From an uncultured Eubacterium sp. (GTDB lineage: Bacteria > Bacillota > Clostridia > Lachnospirales > Lachnospiraceae), in NCBI GenBank assembly GCA_904502145.1, contig CAJGDH010000082.1:1-7952 (forward strand): a stretch of DNA of 7,952 bases, given 5' to 3'. Of this stretch, positions 1-5,106 are shown in pieces; the first letter of the stretch is position 1, and every line of letters starts with the position of its first letter. Both the position numbers and the translations under genes were made by a program. The notes below the pieces were generated by a model. That model saw nothing but the letters and a program-made list of their open reading frames with translations. It searched no databases and was not told where the DNA came from.

Positions 1-578
1 CAGCAACCCAGCATATCCTCTTCGGATGTATCGTCGTCCACATAATCGCCGACGACCACCAGAAGATCCGGATGCTGTTCCTCGATGGCTTTCAGATGCT
101 TACGGAAACCTTCTGCATGGAAGGTCGTCCCCACATGAGAATCTGCGATCGCTGCCACCTTGAGGGTACCCACTTTCTTCTCTGTGGGAATCTGATATCC
201 GGTCATGGACACATGATGGCATGAGTACCATCCCGCAGCCAGATAGCATATGGTGAACAGAACCGCAGCTACTCCCGCATAATATCTTTGAAAAGTGTTT
301 TTTCGGTATTTTTGGATCGCAAATGATAAGATGTCGCTGATGATCCAGAAGACGACCAGGTGGAGTACACAGATAATCGCGTTCATGGCTCCCATGAACA
401 GCCATAAAACTGCCGTGACCGCTGCCACGATCACTGTACATACAAAATAAGTCCATACCGGTCTGTCCCCGGTCAGTTTGCGGATAAATACAAACTTCCG
501 GATCCTTCCTGCCAGATACAGGATACCAATACCGGTAAGGACTAATAATGAGATAATCAGCAATGCCCAAAGATTCAT
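1..578 (-). CDS. Membrane-anchored metallophosphoesterase, 3' end outside window
   Basis: The first 192 residues are visible and the frame stays open to the left edge, so the C-terminal part is missing. The N-terminal portion is membranous, with hydrophobic segments near residues 4-22, 42-63, 66-86 and 101-118. The start of a calcineurin-like metallophosphoesterase domain follows: an Asp-Ser-His motif at 146-148 (the DxH metal-binding motif) and VVGDYVD at 175-181 (the GD motif). The remaining GNH and GHxH motifs would lie beyond the edge. This layout matches YkuE/YaeI-type membrane phosphoesterases, and the substrate cannot be told from here. The ATG at 576-578 is 6 nt past the stop of the acetyltransferase gene. 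Its probable ribosome binding site, AAAGGA at 591-596, lies inside the end of that gene, which implies co-transcription and translational coupling. The 12-nt spacing is slightly long. Confidence 0.85.
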   Translation of the reverse strand, partial: MNLWALLIISLLVLTGIGILYLAGRIRKFVFIRKLTGDRPVWTYFVCTVIVAAVTAVLWLFMGAMNAIICVLHLVVFWIISDILSFAIQKYRKNTFQRYYAGVAAVLFTICYLAAGWYSCHHVSMTGYQIPTEKKVGTLKVAAIADSHVGTTFHAEGFRKHLKAIEEQHPDLLVVVGDYVDDDTSEEDMLGC

Positions 579-584
579 TTTCTA

Positions 585-1031
585 TTATGTTCCTTTACCG
601 TTTAGTTTCAACACCATGAATATTCTGTCTCCCGGGAGATTTTCTTCATTGACAAATCCTGCCTTCTCATAGAAAGCGGCTGCTTTGAGATTGGCTTTTG
701 CGACCTCCAGCCGAACAGCCTTCATGCCCGTTTTTTCAGCGCTGTCTATACAGGCCGCCATCAACTCACTTCCTATATGTCTGCCCTGATAGATATCCCT
801 CACGCAGATCATGGTTATATAAGCTGTCTTTGCATCCATATCATTGTTATACATAGCCGCATAACCACAGACATCCCCCTCTGAAGAAGCGACATAGAAT
901 TCTGCGTATTTATCAATTTTATCGAAGATTTCTTTATAGTTATCCCGTTTGCAGATTCCATTGGGGAAAGACGTGTCGCACAACTTAATTATATATTCTT
1001 TTTCGGAACTTTTGTATACTCTTTTTATCAA
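585..1031 (-). CDS. GNAT-family N-acetyltransferase
   Basis: This 148-aa protein has the size and pattern of a single-domain GNAT enzyme, which transfers an acetyl group from acetyl-CoA to an amine. The beta4/motif A region is at about 72-92 (ITMICVRDIYQGRHIGSEL). Its acetyl-CoA loop, Q82-G-R-H-I-G87, has His where Gly is usual. The motif B region at 113-126 (ANLKAAAFYEKAGF) carries Tyr121, the usual general acid position. The substrate is unknown. Translation very probably begins at the TTG at 1029-1031: AGGGG at 1039-1043 is 7 nt upstream, no ATG lies near, and the first in-frame Met (residue 60) would delete much of the fold. The TTG overlaps the TGA of the kinase gene by 4 nt (TTGA), so the two are probably translationally coupled. 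Confidence 0.88.
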   Translation of the reverse strand: MIKRVYKSSEKEYIIKLCDTSFPNGICKRDNYKEIFDKIDKYAEFYVASSEGDVCGYAAMYNNDMDAKTAYITMICVRDIYQGRHIGSELMAACIDSAEKTGMKAVRLEVAKANLKAAAFYEKAGFVNEENLPGDRIFMVLKLNGKGT

Positions 1032-1567
1032 TGGAGTTCCCCTTTTTTTGTTTCAGGAATATATCTTTCTATAGCTTCTCTGATTGATCGTAAAGTTTCT
1101 TCAATGCTCTTTTCATTTTCTTCAACGGTAATATCTGCGTATCTTTCATATAAGGGACATCTTTCCCTGTACAGATCCCGAAGAGTCTGTCCTTCCTTCA
1201 GGACTACTCCCCGCCCCCTGAGATCTCCCAGTCTTTTCTCCAATGTAGCAAAATCCGTTTTCAGATAGATTACCGTTCCGATCTCCCTGAAATGTTCCAT
1301 GGCTTCCTGTCCGTAAACAGCGCTTCCGCCTGTGGCGATAACGGTCCGATCCTCATCGATGGAACAATTCACTTCATTTTCAATCCGGATAAATCCTTCT
1401 ACGCCGGCATGTTCCAGGATGTCTTTCAACAGACAACCCTCTCTTTTCTGGATCAGAAGATCTGAATCCAGAAACTGATAACCGATCTCTTTTGCAAGAA
1501 TGACCCCTATGGAACTTTTACCCACTGCCGGCATACCGATCAGGATAATATTATGTCTTTTTCTCAT
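1028..1567 (-). CDS. Shikimate kinase-like P-loop kinase, divergent
   Basis: This 179-aa protein has the normal length and order of the shikimate kinase fold. It shows a Walker A loop G11-MPAV-GKS18, the Asp-Ser-Asp motif at 34-36 that contacts Mg and substrate, an Arg-containing LID around 117-121 (RGRGV), and RCPLY at 136-140, equivalent to the RxPLY Arg of AroK. Shikimate kinase phosphorylates shikimate in aromatic amino acid synthesis. Two substrate-site features differ. The Gly-Gly-Gly motif reads Gly-Gly-Ser (80-82), and the helix arginine normally in FRxxE sits in FIRIENE (R61), shifted by one position. No other aro gene is in the window. The kinase fold is secure, but shikimate as substrate is only probable. 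ATG at 1565-1567; AGAGGA at 1574-1579 is 6 nt upstream. It is first in the operon after a clear promoter. Confidence 0.8.
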   Translation of the reverse strand: MRKRHNIILIGMPAVGKSSIGVILAKEIGYQFLDSDLLIQKREGCLLKDILEHAGVEGFIRIENEVNCSIDEDRTVIATGGSAVYGQEAMEHFREIGTVIYLKTDFATLEKRLGDLRGRGVVLKEGQTLRDLYRERCPLYERYADITVEENEKSIEETLRSIREAIERYIPETKKGELH

Positions 1568-1601
1568 TGTTCATCCTCTTACCAATAGTTTCGTTTTAAA
1601 C

Positions 1602-1629
1602 AATATATCACACAAACCTACTATGTCAA
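1602..1629 (-). promoter_or_regulatory. SigA-type promoter of the kinase-GNAT-phosphoesterase operon
   Basis: Read on the minus strand, a perfect -35 box TTGACA (1624-1629) is followed after 16 bp by TATATT (1602-1607). Transcription would start near 1595, giving a leader of about 28 nt before the kinase ATG. It sits directly after the terminator of the preceding operon. The -35 lies inside an 18-bp element repeated at the 4072-4100 promoter. Confidence 0.8.
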
Positions 1630-1634
1630 TAGGT
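1617..1634 (-). repeat. 18-bp promoter element, copy 1 (candidate operator)
   Basis: On the minus strand this reads ACCTATTGACATAGTAGG, identical at all 18 positions to the copy at 4088-4105. It covers the -35 box of the kinase operon promoter. Its ends form an imperfect inverted repeat (CCTA at one end, TAGG at the other, with a further matching T/A pair inside), as expected of a dimeric repressor site. The identity extends outside the TTGACA hexamer, so sigma recognition alone does not explain it. The binding protein is unknown. Confidence 0.55.
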
Positions 1635-1657
1635 GAAAAGGGAATTAAAAAATGAGG

Positions 1658-1697
1658 AAAAAAAGAGGATGCAGTCATAAATAATCTGCATCCTCTT
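1658..1697 (-). terminator. Rho-independent terminator after the Cys-rich small gene
   Basis: A perfect 12-bp inverted repeat (arms 1686-1697 and 1663-1674, arm sequence AAGAGGATGCAG on the plus strand) encloses an 11-nt loop. On the minus strand the stem runs into a tract of seven T (1664-1658), the last two stem positions included, and a further T-rich stretch follows. It starts 6 nt after the TAG of the small Cys-rich gene and ends the operon before the next promoter. Confidence 0.93.
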
Positions 1698-1703
1698 ATT
1701 CTG

Positions 1704-1922
1704 CTATCCTCTCACAAAGGGAGCATTGTATTCGGCATTGATCTCCCGGATTTCTTTTAAACCATCTATGTAATCCTGATAGATGCTTTCGATGCGTCCG
1801 CCGCCACGGTTATCACAGCCGGAGCAGAATTCACAGTCGATGCCGCAGGCACCCCACAGTGATTCATGTACGATCCGGATACGCTCCTCCCGGGTGGTGT
1901 CCTTGATCAGAATGGATCTCAT
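1704..1922 (-). CDS. Small four-cysteine protein of unknown function (72 aa)
   Basis: I do not recognise a named family. The protein is mostly hydrophilic. Its helical-looking N-terminus (DTTREERIRIVHESL) leads into a compact cysteine cluster C26-x3-C30-x2-C33-x2-C36, then a Gly-rich turn (GGG at 40-42) and a Tyr-rich tail. The four cysteines within 11 residues could bind zinc or an Fe-S cluster; the CGIDCEFC stretch loosely recalls the start of DUF3795-type proteins. The start at 1922 is preferred because the purine-rich AGGGGAAGG run (1932-1940) is 9 nt upstream. Met codons at 1928 and 1931 are too close to that run, and longer frames reaching 1994 would overlap the ligase gene. It begins 31 nt after the ligase stop and is the last gene before the terminator, so it is part of the thiol cassette. 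Confidence 0.75.
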   Translation of the reverse strand: MRSILIKDTTREERIRIVHESLWGACGIDCEFCSGCDNRGGGRIESIYQDYIDGLKEIREINAEYNAPFVRG

Positions 1923-1953
1923 TGTCATCATCCTTCCCCTGCAAAATGATTGG

Positions 1954-3222
1954 TCAAATCTGGCTCCGGACCATTTCCATCCCTTTTTTGACAAATCCGT
2001 CGCTGAACTGCTCTCTTACCTGCCAGGCATAACGGTTTTTCATATCAATAAATTTAGATTTCTGATAAAGGAGAGTCTCCTCGATATCTTCCCGTTCAAA
2101 AGCCCGGAAAAAGTCCAGCATCTCATCCATGATCTGAACCGCAGCATCGGCAATCGGCAGATTTTTGTCGTCTTCCGTCACCAGATGGACTGTCTTGAGG
2201 TCAAATCTGGCAGCATTCTTTGTATTGGCTATCGCCCTGATCTGGGCATTGGCATCTGTGCCTTCAGTGGGTCTGCAGGCGAGATATACCAGAAACAGCT
2301 GAAGGAAAAAGATATCCCTGATATCGATTCCTGCCTCATCCAGCGGATTCAGGTCGATCATACGCAGTTCAATGTGATCTGCACCTTTTTCCTTAAACGC
2401 TTCTTTGGAATAGGAACCCGGAGGCTTGACCCTCACAGGAAAATACAACTCGGAAGGAGACCTTATGAACTCATATTTAACGATGTTGTCAATACTCTCC
2501 ACATAGGAATCAAGATCCGAGTAATTGAGGATCGGTGTGAAAAAATTCCAGTAACCGATGTCGGAACAGCGGCTGGACGCCATTCCGTTATAGACATCCT
2601 TACCATAATTGTTCTTCTCAAAATAGGAACTGTCAAGCAAGGGACTGGCCGCGGCTATGGCCACTACCAGCCAGTTGTACATCTGGGCGGACGCCGCGAG
2701 GGACACGTAGAAATCATCTTTATATTTTTTGAAATCCTTCTCCCCGGACAGTTCAAAATCCGCCTTCAGCAGTTCATCATCAAAGGAGTAATTAAAATGG
2801 ATTCCCGAGAAGGTCATCTTGTATCTGCCATAACGCATGGCAAGGTATTCCCGGTATTCTGTCTTGACATGATCCTCCCCTTCAAAGATGGCGATCGGTA
2901 TACTGTCCTCGTTCAGGATATAAGGAGGATTGGAAAAAGGCCACAGATATTCCTTCTCCTCCAAAGCTGACAAGGTCTCCCTGATCTGCCGGGTCAGCCT
3001 TAACAATTCATCATAGGCCTCTCTTGGACCGGAAACCGGAGGGGTATTGATCTCTGTCTGGTTCTCACAAAAATCACGGACGATGTATTTCTCATCCGCA
3101 GAGAAGGGATGTGGTGTCTGGGCAAAAAAACCATCCTCCGTCACCCGGAGACTTTCTTTCTCAAGGCCGATTAGCCCGTCAAAAAGTCTGGTCTGAACCG
3201 TTTTATCCTTATAATTCAGCAT
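1954..3222 (-). CDS. gshA: Glutamate-cysteine ligase (gamma-glutamylcysteine synthetase)
   Basis: The enzyme joins the glutamate gamma-carboxyl group to cysteine using ATP, forming gamma-glutamylcysteine in the cytoplasm. Visible signatures of the GshA/GshAB catalytic domain are GLEKESLRV at 19-27 (metal-binding Glu21 and Glu23), ENQTEINTP at 53-61, PFSNPP at 95-100, SGIHFNYS at 139-146 and HIELRMIDLNP at 283-293. At 422 aa it is shorter than the roughly 520-aa enterobacterial enzyme and close to the ligase half of bifunctional GshAB/GshF. No ATP-grasp glutathione synthetase domain is fused or adjacent. The start ATG at 3222 has AAAGGAG (3230-3236) at 7 nt, overlapping the upstream gene's stop. 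The tight coupling with a gamma-glutamyl-type amidohydrolase upstream and a Cys-rich protein downstream points to a thiol role. The specificity of the second substrate (Cys versus another amino acid) is inferred. Confidence 0.9.
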   Translation of the reverse strand: MLNYKDKTVQTRLFDGLIGLEKESLRVTEDGFFAQTPHPFSADEKYIVRDFCENQTEINTPPVSGPREAYDELLRLTRQIRETLSALEEKEYLWPFSNPPYILNEDSIPIAIFEGEDHVKTEYREYLAMRYGRYKMTFSGIHFNYSFDDELLKADFELSGEKDFKKYKDDFYVSLAASAQMYNWLVVAIAAASPLLDSSYFEKNNYGKDVYNGMASSRCSDIGYWNFFTPILNYSDLDSYVESIDNIVKYEFIRSPSELYFPVRVKPPGSYSKEAFKEKGADHIELRMIDLNPLDEAGIDIRDIFFLQLFLVYLACRPTEGTDANAQIRAIANTKNAARFDLKTVHLVTEDDKNLPIADAAVQIMDEMLDFFRAFEREDIEETLLYQKSKFIDMKNRYAWQVREQFSDGFVKKGMEMVRSQI

Positions 3223-3234
3223 AAACCTACTCCT

Positions 3235-4008
3235 TTACAGATGTGAATACATAAGATACAGTGCTTTAATGCTTTCCGGATCGGGAACATATTCCTGTCC
3301 GTGGCTTGCGCCGGTCCTCTGTCTTTGGCCATCCATGTAGGAAAACAGTCTGGTAAACGGGGCAGGTTCCCACCGGCCGCTGCACAAAGGTTTTGTCGAG
3401 ATAATGACGTTATCCTTCTGTTCCCTGATATAAAGTGAGTCTTTGCAGTTATTATGTGCGTAAAGAATGTCGCCGTCATAGATCAACAGATTAAGCTTGT
3501 TCTTGGGGGAAAGCAGTGCCACCATGTCCTCCAGGATGGCAAACCTCTCCTCTTCATCAAGAGGGCCGCCTTTTTCACGGATCAGCGTATTCATCCTGTC
3601 AAGCATGTAGAGAAAGACACGTTCACTGTCCGTTTCTCCTTTCTGCCTGGGATAGTATTCCCTGAGAATATCCCCCTCGAAAATAGTCCCGTTATGGGCG
3701 AAGATCCATTCCCTGCCCGACAGATCGGTTCCCCGGAAGGGATGTGTGTTATCCATCAGATCATATCCGATGGTGGCATAGCGGATATGGGATATGGCAT
3801 TTCTGGCATTGATCTTCTCTGATATGATGTTCTTCAGATTCTCACTTCGGTCTGCCCTCCTGTTCTCCTTAAAAAAGAAGTCAGGTCCGCCGTCATTATA
3901 ATAGATCCCCCATCCGTTGGGATTGTCGGGAGCATGGGAATAGAAATCCCTTAATTCTTTGTTGATATTTACTTTCCTGTCTGCTGATAGTCCAAATAAT
4001 TCGCACAT
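3235..4008 (-). CDS. Class II glutamine amidotransferase-like protein (YafJ/Dug3/EgtC type)
   Basis: This is a 257-aa stand-alone Ntn-type glutaminase domain. Cys2, exposed after Met removal, is the nucleophile. Other signatures are NGWGIYY at 31-37, SHIRYAT at 73-79, HPF at 89-91, FAHNGTI at 103-109, GETDSE at 124-129 and STKPL at 204-208, all typical of GATase_4/YafJ proteins. No synthase domain is attached. Relatives include yeast Dug3, which helps cleave the gamma-glutamyl bond of glutathione, and EgtC, which removes gamma-glutamate in ergothioneine synthesis. Being 12 nt upstream of a glutamate-cysteine ligase, it plausibly hydrolyses gamma-glutamyl bonds rather than making amide nitrogen; this is inference. 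ATG at 4006-4008 has only a weak AGAAGA ribosome site, after a leader of nearly 60 nt. It is the first gene of the operon. Confidence 0.88.
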   Translation of the reverse strand: MCELFGLSADRKVNINKELRDFYSHAPDNPNGWGIYYNDGGPDFFFKENRRADRSENLKNIISEKINARNAISHIRYATIGYDLMDNTHPFRGTDLSGREWIFAHNGTIFEGDILREYYPRQKGETDSERVFLYMLDRMNTLIREKGGPLDEEERFAILEDMVALLSPKNKLNLLIYDGDILYAHNNCKDSLYIREQKDNVIISTKPLCSGRWEPAPFTRLFSYMDGQRQRTGASHGQEYVPDPESIKALYLMYSHL

Positions 4009-4071
4009 AAAAATCTTCTGTCACAAAGTTCATGAGGAAACAAAAGCCGGTTATCGGTTACATTTTCAAAC

Positions 4072-4100
4072 ACTATAACAGTATTCGCCTACTATGTCAA
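4072..4100 (-). promoter_or_regulatory. SigA-type promoter of the amidotransferase-gshA operon
   Basis: On the minus strand, TTGACA (4095-4100) and TATAGT (4072-4077) are separated by 17 bp, a near-consensus SigA promoter. The likely transcription start is near 4065, leaving a leader of almost 60 nt before the ATG at 4008. The promoter begins about 30 bp after the Nudix gene stop, and no convincing terminator lies between, so read-through from upstream is also possible. Confidence 0.83.
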
Positions 4101-4105
4101 TAGGT
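4088..4105 (-). repeat. 18-bp promoter element, copy 2 (candidate operator)
   Basis: This is identical to the element at 1617-1634 (minus strand ACCTATTGACATAGTAGG). Its orientation and position over the -35 box are also the same, here at the amidotransferase-gshA operon promoter. Flanking bases and the spacer beyond the element differ between copies, so this is not a simple duplication of the whole promoter. Confidence 0.55.
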
Positions 4106-4129
4106 TTATAGGATAGAAAAGATTGCTCC

Positions 4130-4750
4130 TCAGTCAAACACGGTTTCCCAGTGTTCGGCGTCTTTTGCCTTAAAACACAGGGCAACCTGGTCCCTGGTAT
4201 TCTTATCCTGGGTCAGCTCCGGAAGTTCATCCAATCCGAAATACCCGCTGTCCACCGTCTCAAGGTTTTCCTGAAAATGGCCGCCCACCACCGTGCACAG
4301 GACAAATGCCTTGATAACCTTAAATGGATGCAGTTTCAGATTATTCTTATCCAGATCATACAGTGCGATCATCCGGTCCGCGGTAACATTAAGCCCGGCC
4401 TCCTCCCAGGCTTCCTTCACGGTATTTTCCATGATGGATTTATCCGGCTCGACCCATCCCCCGGGCATGGACCATTGACCGCTGCTCTCCTTCACCAGAA
4501 GGATCTTATCCCCCTTAAAGATCGCCGCCCTGGTATCCAGTTTGGGGGTCAGATAACCTACATCTGAACAGAATATGTCCTTCACTTTATCTATGGGTAT
4601 CTCCATTCTGTAGCTGATCATTTCCGCTGCGATCTGGCGGATCTGCTCGTATCGTTCCATATCGAACTTTCCGGATCCGTAATAGAGTCCGGTCTGGGCG
4701 ATCCCCTGCAGATCCAGTGCCCACTGCAGCAACTTATCTTCCTGTTTCAT
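4130..4750 (-). CDS. Nudix hydrolase with N-terminal Nudix_N_2-like domain
   Basis: This 206-aa protein is of the type that cleaves nucleoside diphosphates linked to another moiety, such as ADP-ribose. Residues 1 to about 65 resemble the small helical domain that precedes the catalytic domain in YjhB-like proteins (ALDLQGIAQTGLYYG, and RYEQIRQIAAEMIS). The Nudix box spans about 98-120 (GWVEPDKSIMENTVKEAWEEAGL). The catalytic Glu core K112-E-A-W-E-E-A-G119 is intact. The Glu expected six residues after Gly98 is Lys104, and the usual Arg is Lys112. The substrate cannot be read from the sequence. The ATG at 4748-4750 lies inside the end of the YciI-like gene (17-nt overlap). A GGAGAG run lies about 11 nt upstream, so coupled translation is likely. 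The gene ends just before the promoter of the thiol operon. Confidence 0.87.
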   Translation of the reverse strand: MKQEDKLLQWALDLQGIAQTGLYYGSGKFDMERYEQIRQIAAEMISYRMEIPIDKVKDIFCSDVGYLTPKLDTRAAIFKGDKILLVKESSGQWSMPGGWVEPDKSIMENTVKEAWEEAGLNVTADRMIALYDLDKNNLKLHPFKVIKAFVLCTVVGGHFQENLETVDSGYFGLDELPELTQDKNTRDQVALCFKAKDAEHWETVFD

Positions 4751-5042
4751 ATCCGTATTTCTCTCCGTTCATGAGGACCACATTGATGGTCTCCACCTCG
4801 ATCTTCTGCCAGACGCCTTCCACTACATAGGGTTCATTGTCCAGATAATCATCAAGGGCTGCCCGGTCCGGGAATTCCATAACGAGAGCAGAGCCTTTCA
4901 TCTTTCCTTCCTCGTCCAGGAGGCCTCCGGCACAGATGATCTGTTTTCCGAGCTTTTTCATCCCTTCCAGATGGCGCGGGCGCACTTCCATCCTTTTATC
5001 CAGCATACCTTCACCGTCGTAGGCTTTAATTATGAATTGCAT
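4734..5042 (-). CDS. YciI-like (YCII-related domain) protein
   Basis: From the ATG at 5042 this is a 102-aa protein, the usual size of the YCII alpha/beta family. Members resemble ferredoxin-like dimeric proteins and are mostly of unknown enzymatic role. Supporting stretches are MQFIIKAYDG at 1-10, RPRHLEGM at 21-28 with the conserved His24, a GG turn at 39-40, and YLDNEPYVVEGVW at 66-78, matching the family's DP(F/Y) segment but with Glu70 where Asp is usual. The start is fixed by a strong AGGAGG at 5050-5055, 7 nt upstream. An in-frame ATG at 5099 would add 19 residues unlike the family and has no comparable ribosome site. It lies 64 nt after the phosphatase gene and overlaps the Nudix gene. 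A link to the redox-sensing pair upstream is possible but unproven. Confidence 0.83.
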   Translation of the reverse strand: MQFIIKAYDGEGMLDKRMEVRPRHLEGMKKLGKQIICAGGLLDEEGKMKGSALVMEFPDRAALDDYLDNEPYVVEGVWQKIEVETINVVLMNGEKYGYETGR

Positions 5043-5106
5043 TGTTCTTCCTCCTGTTCTGATCGGATCATCACTTTCACCATTAGGATGATCAGTCATT
5101 ATGAGA

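Noticed and set aside
100..570. Minus-strand open frame of 156 codons
   Set aside because: It is the wrong frame of the metallophosphoesterase gene, whose true frame starts at 578 and shows membrane segments and the DxH and GD motifs.
1810..1850. CxxxCxxC in the small Cys-rich protein as a radical SAM motif
   Set aside because: The protein is 72 aa and cannot hold a radical SAM barrel. The spacing match is taken as coincidence, with metal binding the more general reading.
1704..1994. Longer 96-aa start for the Cys-rich gene
   Set aside because: The extra N-terminus comes from the overlapping ligase coding sequence. The purine-rich ribosome site places the start at 1922.
1783..2970. Long open frame on the plus strand (395 codons)
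   Set aside because: It lies entirely opposite the well-supported glutamate-cysteine ligase and Cys-rich genes. It has no ribosome site or recognisable domain, and its open frame is explained as a mirror of the coding strand.
3216..3479. Minus-strand open frame of 87 codons
   Set aside because: It is a shifted frame within the amidotransferase gene, which has intact catalytic motifs in its own frame.
4009..4064. Possible leader peptide or riboswitch in the leader of the amidotransferase operon
   Set aside because: An out-of-frame ATG upstream has no ribosome site. Only short CCG/CGG pairing is visible, and nothing resembles a known riboswitch.
4106..4129. Terminator after the Nudix gene
   Set aside because: No self-complementary stem followed by T residues could be found between the stop at 4130 and the promoter.
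5066..5093. Inverted repeat GATCATC/GATGATC with a 14-nt loop between the phosphatase and YciI-like genes
   Set aside because: The stem is only 7 bp and AT-rich and no T tract follows, so it is not a convincing terminator. It is too weak to list as a feature.
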